This document shows positions 18,130 to 26,673 of a stretch of DNA of 64,000 nucleotides, piece by piece. The notes under the pieces were generated by a model that saw nothing but the letters and a program-made list of their open reading frames with translations, was not told the DNA's origin and ran no database searches. A program made the position numbers and the translations under genes. This DNA is from Melioribacteraceae bacterium (GTDB lineage Bacteria; Bacteroidota; Ignavibacteria; Ignavibacteriales; Melioribacteraceae): NCBI GenBank assembly GCA_022181065.1, contig BQMY01000092.1, forward strand, positions 1 through 64,000, in the 5' to 3' direction. Every line of letters begins with the position of its first letter. Position 1 is the first letter of the stretch.

Positions 18130-19514
18130 CGGGTGTTCCTTATTTTTTTACCCAAAACTGATAGAATATTAACAAATGGTGAGAAGGGGGGAGTGTAATT
18201 GTAATCTACTGTATATAACTCATCAGCGCGTATTTTCTGCTTTATCATCATAGAGATCATGTCGGCGTATCCAACGGTTTCTTTTCCGCCGTAAAATTGC
18301 GCTCCCAGAAGCAACCGGGTATTTCTGTCAAAAATTATTTTACCAAATACGCTTTTTGAATCAGGCATAACTTTAACCAGATTAGGCATTACTGTGCTTA
18401 CAGCGGTGGCATTGATTGAAAAATCGCTCGCCTCCGCCGAGTTTAATCCAACCCGGGTAAATGCTTTGCCAAATATTTTTACAGCGATATTCTTCACAAC
18501 AGGCGAAAAATAAGCATTACCTCCCGCCGCGTTTTCTCCAGCAATGTGCCCCATGGAATGAGCCATCGTCGCTACTGGGAAATAAAAAGGTCTTCCTGTA
18601 ATGAAGTTTGTTATTTCACTATTATCTCCGGCAGAATAAATACGTGAGCAGGAAGTCTTCAATTTGTTGTTTACTTTTATGGCGCCTGTTTTGCCAATCG
18701 ACAACCCTGAGTTCAAGGCGAGCTCAGTATTTGGTTCAACGCCGGTAGCGACAATAACCATATCGATGTTGACCAGATCAGAACCTAGCTTGACTGAAGT
18801 AACTTTATAATCTTTACTGTGGACTTTTTCTACTTTCCTGCTTCCGGAAAATATAACTCCGGATTTATTAATCTGTTCATGCATTAATCTTGAAATTTCT
18901 TCATCTGCACCTGGCATTGGTCTGTTTGCCAACTCTGTAACAGTTACATCATAACCTGTTTCGCTGAGTGACTCTGCTACTTCAAGTCCGATATATCCCG
19001 CACCAACAACAAGTACATCCTCAACATTGTTTTCCTCGAGGTATGTCTTTATTTTCAGGTAATCGCCAACAGATTTGAGATTAAAAACATTCTTAAAGCT
19101 TCCAGAAAGACCATAAACTTGTCGCGCCCTTGAACCGGTGGCAAGTATTACGGAATCGTAGTGGGCATGTTCCGCCTTACCGGTTTTAAGATTAAGCACC
19201 TCAATTATTTTATTCTGCCTGTTTATTGCGGAAACTTTATGCCGGATTTTGACAGTGACCCCTTTTTCTTCATAAAAAGTTTCGGGGGAAAAAAATACGA
19301 TTTTATTGTAGTCGGAAATTTCGCCTGATAAGAGATAGGGTAGCTCACAAGTACCGGTAGAGATAAAATCCCCCGCTTCGTACATAGTAACTTCAGCGTC
19401 GGGATCGGTTCTTTTAGCCTTGGCAGCGGCACCCGGACCGGCAGCGTTGCCTCCGATTACTACTATCTTTCTATGTTCTTTTTTATTGTAATACACAGGG
19501 TAGAATATAACCAA
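18126..19514 (-). CDS. FAD-dependent CoA-disulfide-reductase-like oxidoreductase
   Basis: About 462 residues, a pyridine nucleotide-disulfide oxidoreductase of the CoA-disulfide reductase/NADH oxidase group. It shows an N-terminal FAD-binding motif (VVIGGNAAGPGAAAKAKR), a redox-active Cys in STGTCELPYLLSGEI (the single-Cys position of the CDR family), an NAD motif (VLVVGAGYIGLEVAE), the second FAD motif (IYSAGDN) and a C-terminal dimerisation domain. No rhodanese domain is fused. Likely substrates are CoA disulfide, persulfides or oxygen. The start is uncertain: TTG at 19514 or GTG at 19496, neither with a good ribosome binding site. Confidence 0.82.
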   Translation of the reverse strand: MVIFYPVYYNKKEHRKIVVIGGNAAGPGAAAKAKRTDPDAEVTMYEAGDFISTGTCELPYLLSGEISDYNKIVFFSPETFYEEKGVTVKIRHKVSAINRQNKIIEVLNLKTGKAEHAHYDSVILATGSRARQVYGLSGSFKNVFNLKSVGDYLKIKTYLEENNVEDVLVVGAGYIGLEVAESLSETGYDVTVTELANRPMPGADEEISRLMHEQINKSGVIFSGSRKVEKVHSKDYKVTSVKLGSDLVNIDMVIVATGVEPNTELALNSGLSIGKTGAIKVNNKLKTSCSRIYSAGDNSEITNFITGRPFYFPVATMAHSMGHIAGENAAGGNAYFSPVVKNIAVKIFGKAFTRVGLNSAEASDFSINATAVSTVMPNLVKVMPDSKSVFGKIIFDRNTRLLLGAQFYGGKETVGYADMISMMIKQKIRADELYTVDYNYTPPFSPFVNILSVLGKKIRNTR

Positions 19515-19640
19515 TTAATGGAAAAGTTTAAAAGAGTTAAATGTGTGGTGAAAAGTTGGAAATCAATTAAAATCCCCAAAAATTAAATCAAACTATAAAG
19601 GCCCTTCATGTTTTCATTTTAGACCGAATTTCAAAAAAAA

Positions 19641-19667
19641 GCCGGAATCGTTAACAACAATTCCGGC
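19641..19667 (-). terminator. Terminator after the zinc-ribbon coiled-coil gene
   Basis: Arms GCCGGAAT (19641-19648) and ATTCCGGC (19660-19667); on the minus strand the stem is followed by a run of eight T (19633-19640). Confidence 0.85.
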
Positions 19668-19690
19668 TAAATGCTAAAATAGTAAATAGA

Positions 19691-20425
19691 TTAAGATGCT
19701 GCTTCGTCAGCCACAAATGGAGAAACAAGAATTCTTCCGCAAGATTCACAGGTGAAAATTCTTTTGTTAGCCTTAACCTCAAGCTGTCTTTGTGGAGGGA
19801 CCACATTATGGCAACCGGAGCAGGCGGAACGATTTATAGCTACAACAGCTTTTCCACCGCAAGCTTTTCTGATGCGCATATAGGTGTTATAGTCGTTTTT
19901 ACGAATGTTGGCGACAACCTTCTCCCTGCGATCCTGAAGTTTCAGTTCTTCTTTTTCGTTACCTGCGATAATTTTCTTTAACTCTTCCTGTTTACGGTTC
20001 ATCTCTTCATGAAGTTCATCGAGCTGAGGAGCAACTTCGTTAATTTCCACATCGAGTTTCAGAACAAGCTGATCGAGTGCTTTATTTTCCGAATTCAGCT
20101 TATCTATTGTTTCTTCAGAATTGTCGATCTCTTTGGTAAGAGCGTCATATTCCTTATTGTTACGAACCTGATAGAGCTGAGCTTTATATTTTGTTAAACT
20201 TTCGCTTAATCTCTCAACTTCTTCCTCGTTGGAAATCATTTTTTCGGTAGATTCTTTTTTCTCATTCTCTTTGTCTTCGATCTGATCTTTGATAGTTTGA
20301 ATTTTCCCGTTCAAATCGTTAACGGCCAACGGAAGATCACCCCTCAATTCTTCCAATTCGTCAAGCTGGTTATCGATGAGCTGAAGCTCATACAATGTTT
20401 TTAACCTGTTAACCAATTTATTCAT
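19691..20425 (-). CDS. Coiled-coil protein with C4 zinc-ribbon (zf-RING_7/CT398-like)
   Basis: About 244 residues. Residues 1-180 are a long Glu/Lys-rich coiled coil (LYELQLIDNQLDELEELRGDLP, NLNGKIQTIKDQ-like heptads). The C terminus holds a C4 zinc ribbon: CSGCHNVVPPQ then FTCESCGRIL. This is the layout of the CT398/zf-RING_7 family, often next to a NIF3-like gene as here; its role is not well defined. The ATG at 20425 was chosen over a frame 22 codons longer because it starts the conserved MNKLVNRL segment; it overlaps the NIF3 stop by 8 bases. Confidence 0.85.
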   Translation of the reverse strand: MNKLVNRLKTLYELQLIDNQLDELEELRGDLPLAVNDLNGKIQTIKDQIEDKENEKKESTEKMISNEEEVERLSESLTKYKAQLYQVRNNKEYDALTKEIDNSEETIDKLNSENKALDQLVLKLDVEINEVAPQLDELHEEMNRKQEELKKIIAGNEKEELKLQDRREKVVANIRKNDYNTYMRIRKACGGKAVVAINRSACSGCHNVVPPQRQLEVKANKRIFTCESCGRILVSPFVADEAAS

Positions 20426-21548
20426 CTCCTGATTTATTATAATAAAACTTTGTAGGGTTAGTTGAGCCGGAAAATTCAAACACCTCTCCATTATGTTTGC
20501 TCTGTGAGAAATAGTTTTCCACTCTTCTTTTCACTTCTTTAAGCACATGAATTTCAGTTTCATAGTGCCCGGCGTCAACCAATAAAATGTTGTTCTCGGC
20601 ATCCTGAAAGGTATGATATTTAATATCCGCGGTAACAAAAGCATCAGCACCTGCCCGAATTGCAGAATCGACCAGATCAGAGCCGCTACCACCGCAGACG
20701 GCCACTTTTTTAATATCATTACTTTTACCATTGGTAAACCTCAGACCCTGCAATCCGAGATTTTCTGAAAGCATTGCAAGGAATTGATCCCTCGTCATGC
20801 TTTCATTCAAATAACCAATAGCACCAAAACCGTAATTAACATTTTTATTTTGTAAAGGATATACATCGTATGCGGGCTCTTCATAAGGATGAGCTTCGAG
20901 CATACTTCCCAATACTTTATTTAATTTCCATTTATCGACCAGAACTTCGAGTCTGGTTTCATTCACTTTTTCAAAATTTTCTTTTGTGCCGATACTCGGG
21001 TTTGAATTTTCAGAACCTTTAAAGGTACCGGTACCATTTAGCCGGTAAGAGCAATTATTATACTCACCAATTATACCTCCACCTGCCTTGAATATCGCGT
21101 CGGCAACTTTCTCACTATCATTTTCGGGAATAAATACTACAAGTTTAATCTGATTGGAATCTTCATTAACCAGAAAGTTTATATTTTCTAGATTTAACTT
21201 ATTCGCGAGAACAAAGCTTACACCACCCTTGGTAAAATCGAGATTTGTATGTGCCGAGAATAGAGTCACATTATTATTTAATATTTTTTTAATAATGGCC
21301 GCTTTGGGATTTTTAGCTGTATCGAGAGATTTTATTGGTCTGAAAATAAAAGGGTGGTGAGTGAAAATAAAATTGCAGTTTTTATCGAGAGCCTCATCGA
21401 GTGCTTCACCCGATAATTCTAAACAGAGAAAGACGTTTGAGATCCGGGTTGTTGAATCTCCAACTTGTAATCCAACGTTGTCTTTCTCCCAGGCAGCCCC
21501 CGGCGGCGCCCATTGCTCAATATGTTTAATAAGCTCGGCTACAATCAT
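20418..21548 (-). CDS. NIF3-like dinuclear metal centre protein (YbgI/YqfO family)
   Basis: A 376-residue long-form NIF3 protein. The N-terminal half has AAWEKDNVGLQVGD and FTHHPFIFRP (metal-binding His pair), the middle (about 130-235) is the PII-like insertion of YqfO-type proteins, and the C-terminal half has AVCGGSGSDLVDSAIRAGADAFVTADIKYH and LVDAGHYETE with further His/Glu ligands. Older annotations call it GTP cyclohydrolase I type 2; its true substrate is unclear. Coupled to the zinc-ribbon coiled-coil gene. Confidence 0.92.
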   Translation of the reverse strand: MIVAELIKHIEQWAPPGAAWEKDNVGLQVGDSTTRISNVFLCLELSGEALDEALDKNCNFIFTHHPFIFRPIKSLDTAKNPKAAIIKKILNNNVTLFSAHTNLDFTKGGVSFVLANKLNLENINFLVNEDSNQIKLVVFIPENDSEKVADAIFKAGGGIIGEYNNCSYRLNGTGTFKGSENSNPSIGTKENFEKVNETRLEVLVDKWKLNKVLGSMLEAHPYEEPAYDVYPLQNKNVNYGFGAIGYLNESMTRDQFLAMLSENLGLQGLRFTNGKSNDIKKVAVCGGSGSDLVDSAIRAGADAFVTADIKYHTFQDAENNILLVDAGHYETEIHVLKEVKRRVENYFSQSKHNGEVFEFSGSTNPTKFYYNKSGDE

Positions 21549-21560
21549 AAAAGGAAAAAA

Positions 21561-21588
21561 AAATGCACCACTATGAAGTGGTGCATTT
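21561..21588 (-). terminator. Rho-independent terminator between the 83-residue gene and nif3
   Basis: Twelve-base perfect arms AAATGCACCACT/AGTGGTGCATTT with a four-base loop, followed on the minus strand by a run of T. It ends transcription of the small minus-strand gene upstream, about 110 bases after its stop. Confidence 0.85.
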
Positions 21589-21696
21589 TGCCATAATTAA
21601 ATTTTATCTAATAACTTTGTTTGTCTTAAACCAATATAAATTGCTGTTTTTTTCATAAGCATCGTTCTTGCAATATAGTTTAATTTATAAAAATAT

Positions 21697-21948
21697 TCAA
21701 GATGTAATCATTATAAATTCTTTTCGTGTATAGCGGGGTTTGAAGAGTGCTGTTATTTCGTCAAGCGCTTCCTTGCTTTGCGGAACGTTATTCTCAATAA
21801 AGGTTGCTAATCTTTGATGAAGCATTTTTCCCCGTACAAATGTTTGCCAAGAAGATACCGTATTGTTGGCAAATATCCCATAGTTGCCGGGATGAAGTTC
21901 TGATATTTTAATTATATCCTGTTTTTGGTAATTTCGGAATTCCACCAC
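21697..21948 (-). CDS. Small hypothetical protein, 83 residues
   Basis: Not recognised. A basic, soluble-looking protein without signal peptide or membrane helix (SELHPGNYGIFANN, SWQTFVRGKMLHQRL, EALDEITALFKPRYTRKEF). It is divergent from pdxB, about 60 bases from the chosen pdxB start, and is followed by a strong terminator, both of which favour a real gene. Function unknown. Confidence 0.55.
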   Translation of the reverse strand: MVEFRNYQKQDIIKISELHPGNYGIFANNTVSSWQTFVRGKMLHQRLATFIENNVPQSKEALDEITALFKPRYTRKEFIMITS

Positions 21949-22008
21949 AATACTAATTTATTGATGCGGAAACGAGCGAAAGTCAAATCCTTATATTATA
22001 TTTTGGCG

Positions 22009-23118
22009 ATGAATATATCTGTAGATAAAAATATTACTTCGGGAAAGGAAGCGTTTTCAACCATTGGAACTGTTGATGTTGTTGACGGAAGATCACTGAC
22101 AAATCGGCAATCAAAGTATTCCGATGCGCTAGTTGTTCGCTCAGTGACGAATGTAAATGAAGAACTTCTGAAAAACACACCTGTGAAGTTTGTAGCTACC
22201 GCCACAATTGGGACGGACCATCTCGACAAAGAGTATCTTGATTCTGCCGGGATAAAATATTTCTCGGCGCCGGGGTGTAATTCTACCGCTGTAACAGAGT
22301 ATATACTTTCGGCACTATCGCAGCTTTTGCCTCACAACAATAAAAAGTTTGGTGAAAGTTCGATTGGAATAATTGGTGTTGGTAATATCGGGTCCAAATT
22401 GGCAAGAGCCGCGGAATTGCTTGGTATGCAAGTGGTCTTAAATGATCCGCCAAGAGAAAAGATGGAAAAATCTGACAAATTCAGTTCACTCGAGGCGGCA
22501 TTACGATGTGATATTGTTTCTTTCCATACACCCCTTACACGAGAGGGTGAATATAAAACTTATCATCTGTTGAATGAACAGAATATAAATCTGATCAAAC
22601 CCGGCGCGATTATTCTTAATGCCTCGCGTGGGGCGGTAACCAAAAATTCAGTGCTTCTTAACAGAATATCACAGAAGAATGATATTACACTCGCTCTTGA
22701 TGTCTGGGAAAATGAACCGAATATTTCTACTGAACTTCTTAAACTTGTCAATATCGCAACACCGCACATCGCGGGATATTCACTCGAAGGAAAAGTAAAC
22801 GGAACTTACGCTTGTTACAAAAATCTTTGTGATTTTACCGGTGTCTCTCAATTATGGCAGCCCGACTTACCGGAAATAGAAGAATATCAAATCAATGTGA
22901 CAGAGCTTTCAACGGAAGAGGCTCTATCTGAAATATTTAACAAGATATACAACATCTCGAGTGATGATAAATCGTTGAGAAACTATAGCGGAGATATTGC
23001 GGTATATTTTGATAATCTGAGAAAAACCTATCCGGTCAGGAGGGAATCGAAGGGTTATGATGTTAAAAGTGATGATGAGGTTATAATAAAGTTGATGAAT
23101 TATCTTGCAGGGATATAA
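22009..23118 (+). CDS. pdxB: Erythronate-4-phosphate dehydrogenase
   Basis: A 369-residue D-2-hydroxyacid dehydrogenase-fold enzyme of the DXP-dependent pyridoxal phosphate pathway. Motifs: ATIGTDHLDKEYL and SAPGCNSTAVTEYILSAL (typical PdxB rather than general 2-hydroxyacid dehydrogenase), GIIGVGNIGSKLARAAELLG (NAD binding), LNASRGAVTKN (catalytic Arg) and ATPHIAGYS (catalytic His), plus the PdxB C-terminal dimer domain. The longest frame starts at 21925 and would overlap the divergent gene; the ATG at 22009 matches the family N terminus. Confidence 0.92.
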   Translation: MNISVDKNITSGKEAFSTIGTVDVVDGRSLTNRQSKYSDALVVRSVTNVNEELLKNTPVKFVATATIGTDHLDKEYLDSAGIKYFSAPGCNSTAVTEYILSALSQLLPHNNKKFGESSIGIIGVGNIGSKLARAAELLGMQVVLNDPPREKMEKSDKFSSLEAALRCDIVSFHTPLTREGEYKTYHLLNEQNINLIKPGAIILNASRGAVTKNSVLLNRISQKNDITLALDVWENEPNISTELLKLVNIATPHIAGYSLEGKVNGTYACYKNLCDFTGVSQLWQPDLPEIEEYQINVTELSTEEALSEIFNKIYNISSDDKSLRNYSGDIAVYFDNLRKTYPVRRESKGYDVKSDDEVIIKLMNYLAGI

Positions 23119-23143
23119 AAACCCGCGAATAAAAATCCGCGGG
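23117..23143 (-). terminator. Terminator of the cytochrome-porin gene
   Basis: Arms CCCGCG (23122-23127) and CGCGGG (23138-23143); on the minus strand the stem runs into TTTTTA. It lies between the convergent pdxB and cytochrome-porin genes and may also stop pdxB transcripts. Confidence 0.7.
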
Positions 23144-23152
23144 CATTAACCA

Positions 23153-24271
23153 TCAATACCAGAAATGGAATTGCACAACAAATACATTGTTGGCAACTTG
23201 CGGATCTTCAAAATTAAATCTGTACTGAGGCCTTATCTCAACAAAACTGTAAGGGAAATATTCCAATCCAACAATCATACGCGACATTTCGTCAAGATCG
23301 CTATCAGTGTTAGGATCGATCATATCGTATCTTACAATTCCTTCAAGACCGATCATAAATCTGTATGAAGCCTTAAGCATGAGGTAGTTTGATTTCAATT
23401 CATTCATGATATCGGCATCGTAGTTATCGCCCATATCATACTCACCCATAAGGGCAATTTTATCGTAACCCAGTCCGGCAAAAAAGCCGTAAATTTTTGA
23501 TTTTTGTCCAAAATTACCCGGAGTATTAAACGCCGTAAATGAGCCGCCGAAAAATGTACCGAGCTTGCCGATTTTTGGTGTAAATTCTGCTCTTGCCGTG
23601 TAGATCGGGTCTTTACTGAATATCTGACCGTTCAGTGAACTTCTTCCCGCGCTTGCCGTAATGTAGGCTATTTTACCAAGATATGCCCCGATTTCAATAC
23701 CTGTTTCGGTATAATATGGTGACAGGTATAATCCGGGTGCAAAGGAGCCTGGTGCGGTGAGACCAAAATCACCACCGCGCGTGTAGGCGGTATGATCATC
23801 AAGCCTTATTCCAAAGTTGGGTGTAAATGTACCAACTTTTATATAGCTGTTGTTCGGTAGAATCCTGGCTACACCGTAACCTTCAAAAACCTGTGTTATA
23901 AAATCGTATTTCGCAAAAGCGTCGATTTTCTCATTGATCTTCAGAGTGGCATACATTGCCGCTGACATTTTCTGAAAATCAGTTTTTTTCAATTGTTCGG
24001 CATATATATACTGTGTTCTGAAATCCATTCCGAGATAGATATTCTCGCCAATTTTTGGTGAAGTAGATAATATCTTGTCGCGAGGTGATATCATGCCCAC
24101 AACATTTTTCCCGAAATACCAGCCATTTTCATTTCGCGCCATACCACCGGAAGGATTTACATGGCAATCGATGCATCGGCTGTCACCCTGTTGGAGTCCG
24201 AAACGTGGAAGCGCAAATAATTCAGCGCCAAAAAAGAGGAAAATCGCAAAAAATAGTAAGATTTTTTTCAT
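23153..24271 (-). CDS. Monohaem cytochrome-porin fusion (Cyc2-like layout)
   Basis: A 372-residue outer-membrane protein. Signal peptide at 1-20. Residues 22-55 contain one haem c motif, C33-IDC36-H37, in the frame LPRFGLQQGDSRCIDCHVNPSGG...NGWYFG. The rest (about 70-372) consists of alternating amphipathic strands (YLGMDFRTQYIYAEQ, AAMYATLKINEKIDAFAKYDF, SYIKVGTFTPNFGI) and ends with FVVQFHFWY, a classic beta-barrel C terminus. One N-terminal CXXCH before a barrel is the layout of Cyc2-type iron oxidases, whose haem motif is also preceded by F-x-x-Q-x-G, but this protein is shorter. Role in surface electron transfer is inference. GGAG precedes the ATG at 24271. Two further CXXCH genes lie upstream on the same strand. 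Confidence 0.82.
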   Translation of the reverse strand: MKKILLFFAIFLFFGAELFALPRFGLQQGDSRCIDCHVNPSGGMARNENGWYFGKNVVGMISPRDKILSTSPKIGENIYLGMDFRTQYIYAEQLKKTDFQKMSAAMYATLKINEKIDAFAKYDFITQVFEGYGVARILPNNSYIKVGTFTPNFGIRLDDHTAYTRGGDFGLTAPGSFAPGLYLSPYYTETGIEIGAYLGKIAYITASAGRSSLNGQIFSKDPIYTARAEFTPKIGKLGTFFGGSFTAFNTPGNFGQKSKIYGFFAGLGYDKIALMGEYDMGDNYDADIMNELKSNYLMLKASYRFMIGLEGIVRYDMIDPNTDSDLDEMSRMIVGLEYFPYSFVEIRPQYRFNFEDPQVANNVFVVQFHFWY

Positions 24272-24546
24272 AAACTCTCCATAAAGCAGCCGGTGAACCG
24301 GCAAAAATTTGTTGAGAAGCTATATTAAAGATTCCTGTTTTTGAATATTCTTTCAAATACGGTAGAAACGTACCATGCCTGCCCCGCGGTGCGGGGGTAC
24401 GTCTCAGTTCTTAAATCACTTTTTGTATGATGAGGATGACCAACTATCTCAATAAATAGAATAAATCATCCTCCGTCTTTCGACTATCGTCGAAATCCAC
24501 CTCCTTCAAAAGGAGGATCATTAAAATATTCAACCTTGTTAACAGC
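24272..24546. repeat. Intergenic stretch with CATCCTC hairpin repeat
   Basis: No gene. A hairpin repeat at about 24466-24517 (CATCCTCCGTCTTTCGAC...CACCTCCTTCAAAAGGAGGA) has a second copy at 28282-28336. The rest is AT-rich and holds the upstream region of the cytochrome-porin gene, including its ribosome binding site. Confidence 0.7.
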
Positions 24547-24621
24547 AAAAGACGCAATTACGCCAATGCGCACAAAATATTGCGTCCCTACATTGCACTA
24601 TGCACTATGTACACAGCACTA
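24547..24621 (-). repeat. Dispersed repeat at T9SS gene 3' end, short relative
   Basis: Read on the minus strand: TAGTGCTGTGTACATAGTGC, starting at the TAG stop of the upstream T9SS cytochrome gene, then a hairpin GACGCAAT...ATTGCGTC (24551-24586) and TTTT. This is the same order (stop codon, AGTGC run, GACGC hairpin) as the copies at 2985-3190 and 35324-35551, but shorter and diverged. Confidence 0.6.
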
Positions 24622-25305
24622 CTTAAGCAGAACCATCTGTTTGGTTTCGGCATAACCATCAACAGAAACTCTGTAGTAATAAACACCCGATTCAAGTTTT
24701 CTACCTGAATTATCAGTAGCATTCCATTTTAAGGAATGGTTACCGGGATTATAATATTCGTTTGCTAAAGAGCTTACCAAAGCACCGATAGAGTTGTAAA
24801 TATCAACTCTCACGTTAGCGCCTTCAGTTAATGAAAATGAAATATTGGTTGAAGGGTTAAACGGATTAGGATAATTGTTATGGAGCTCGAAGTAGAGTGG
24901 TGAGTGCAAATTGTGAACAGATGTAGGGTTTGGTTTATCATCAGGGTCACCCGGATTTGTTACAAGAGTCGGATCGCCCGGAGCAGGTGAACCCGCTGTC
25001 CAGGTACCGTCAGGATCCTGTAGCTCTTCACCGTTTGTAAAACCGTCACCGTCACTATCAAGCGCCGCTAATTGCGCATTCCAGACCACCTGTCCCGCGG
25101 AACCGGGAGCGGTCAAAAAATTGGCTTCAACTTCCTGTCCGAAAGCGTTTTTAGGTCCGCCGCCAAACTGACTAACGTGACACATGGCACAATCGATTTG
25201 ATTGCCGTTAGGAAGCTGTGCCACCCTGAATGACCTTCCCACAAGAAAAGGTATTGAAAACAACATAATTGCTGTTATAGTAAAAAGTATAGAAGAACGT
25301 TTCAT
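24619..25305 (-). CDS. T9SS-exported monohaem protein with temptin-like domain
   Basis: A 228-residue protein. Signal peptide 1-23. Residues 25-120: SFRVAQLPNG, haem motif C39-AMC42-H43, FGGGPKNAFG, then LDSDGDGFTNGEELQDPDGTW (Ca-binding-like loop) and NPGDPD. Apart from the haem motif, the order PNG - GGGxxNxFG - DSDGDGxTNGxEL - DPxxxW resembles the temptin domain known from animal pheromone proteins. Residues 140-228 are a T9SS sorting domain (NNYPNPFNPSTNISFS ... KQMVLLK). GGGGG precedes the ATG. Likely a surface-attached monohaem protein; redox role is inferred. A close paralogue lies directly upstream. Confidence 0.84.
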   Translation of the reverse strand: MKRSSILFTITAIMLFSIPFLVGRSFRVAQLPNGNQIDCAMCHVSQFGGGPKNAFGQEVEANFLTAPGSAGQVVWNAQLAALDSDGDGFTNGEELQDPDGTWTAGSPAPGDPTLVTNPGDPDDKPNPTSVHNLHSPLYFELHNNYPNPFNPSTNISFSLTEGANVRVDIYNSIGALVSSLANEYYNPGNHSLKWNATDNSGRKLESGVYYYRVSVDGYAETKQMVLLK

Positions 25306-25478
25306 TTATCCCCCGATAGTATAATGTATAATGATTTAAGATTTTACATCCGAATATTATAAATTTTTTATATTAAATCCGTGATATCTGCTATGTGGAA
25401 AAATATTTGACCTGAAACAGTTATCTGTATGCGGTAGCATTTTAACGGATTGTTTATTTGAAAGGTTCAATAAAAAAA

Positions 25479-25501
25479 TGCCGGTCTTGTTCAGACCGGC
25501 A
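25479..25501 (-). terminator. Terminator between the two monohaem T9SS genes
   Basis: Nine-base arms TGCCGGTCT/AGACCGGCA with a short loop, followed on the minus strand by ATTTTTTTA. It means the two paralogues are probably separate transcripts. Confidence 0.85.
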
Positions 25502-25509
25502 AATTAAAA

Positions 25510-26433
25510 TTATTTCATCAACATCATTTTGATTGATTTCGAAAACTCACCAGCTGTGATGTGTGCTATGTAAACACCACTCGACAGGTTTGAAGCATCA
25601 AACTGATAGTTGTATTCTCCCGCCTGGAGAACACCATTAACCAATGTAGAGACTTTTTCACCAACAGAATTGTATATATCAAGTACTACCTGATTCTGCG
25701 CGGCAAGAGTGAAGCTCAGATTCGTGGTTGGGTTGAACGGGTTAGGATAGTTCTGCGCCAATTCGTAAGAAGTAACACCTTCGAAATTAACTTCTTTTGG
25801 TCCGTAAACTTTTTCGGTACCATCGTAATCTCTCTGGATCAAACGATAAAATGAAGTTCCATAAACGGGGAATTCATCAGTGAAATTGTATTTGTTTACT
25901 TCTGAAGTTGTACCAACACCTTCAACGAAAGCTATCTGAGACCATTCCTCCTGGTCAAGAGAACGTTCTACCTGAAAACCATCGTTGTTTGTCTCTGTTG
26001 CGGTTGTCCAGTTAAGAACAACTTTACCGTTAACAGCAAATGCTGAAAAAGCGGCAAGTTCAACAGGAATAAAGCTGTCTGGATCACCCGGATTAGTGAC
26101 CATACCCGGATCACCCGGAGCAGGATCACCCGATTGCCATGTACCATCAGGATCCTGAAGTTCAACACCGTTTGGAACACCATCACCGTCACTATCAAGC
26201 GCGGCTAATGCTGGTCCCCATTCTACATGCCCTGAAGATCCGGGTGCGGTCAGGAAGTTTGCTTCAATTTCACCACCGAAATCGTTTCGTGGTCCACCTG
26301 GCGTTACATGACAGTTGTCGCAACTGTTAATGTTACCGTTTGGTATTTCAGCCACTCTGAAACTCCTGCTGACAACTATTGTCATGGCAACGGTAAGAAA
26401 GATAAAAAAAGTAAAAAGGATTTTTTGCCTCAT
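25510..26433 (-). CDS. T9SS-exported monohaem protein with temptin-like and FnIII-like domains
   Basis: A 308-residue paralogue of the protein encoded downstream. Signal peptide 1-22; SFRVAEIPNG; haem motif C38-DNC41-H42 followed by VTPGGPRNDFG; EANFLTAPGSSG; LDSDGDGVPNGVELQDPDGTW; then an Ig/FnIII-like domain (about 123-215, IPVELAAFSAFAVNGKVVLNW) that the paralogue lacks, and a T9SS sorting domain (AQNYPNPFNPTTN ... SIKMMLMK). AAGGAG lies five bases before the ATG at 26433; a longer frame from 26529 lacks support. Divergent from the propeller gene at 26674. Confidence 0.84.
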   Translation of the reverse strand: MRQKILFTFFIFLTVAMTIVVSRSFRVAEIPNGNINSCDNCHVTPGGPRNDFGGEIEANFLTAPGSSGHVEWGPALAALDSDGDGVPNGVELQDPDGTWQSGDPAPGDPGMVTNPGDPDSFIPVELAAFSAFAVNGKVVLNWTTATETNNDGFQVERSLDQEEWSQIAFVEGVGTTSEVNKYNFTDEFPVYGTSFYRLIQRDYDGTEKVYGPKEVNFEGVTSYELAQNYPNPFNPTTNLSFTLAAQNQVVLDIYNSVGEKVSTLVNGVLQAGEYNYQFDASNLSSGVYIAHITAGEFSKSIKMMLMK

Positions 26434-26673
26434 CTCTTCTCCTTGTGTGTGATTGAGTTTTTGTTTTAGCACCAAGTATCCGATATTAACCCCATAATTC
26501 TTTAAATGCAACAAAAAAGTTATAAGCATTAGTATTTTTAACTTAAAAGAAATATTCGAATAAAACTTATTTTTAAGGATTCCGAGGTATTAGTAATTCA
26601 GTATTTATACTTTAATATTATGATGCAAATTGCTTAAGTTTGTATTATTACAATACTTTATGCGGATATCAAA
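26434..26673. promoter_or_regulatory. Divergent promoter region (no gene)
   Basis: 240 very AT-rich bases between divergent genes for the monohaem T9SS protein and the propeller protein. It must hold both promoters; I could not fix boxes with confidence. Confidence 0.4.
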
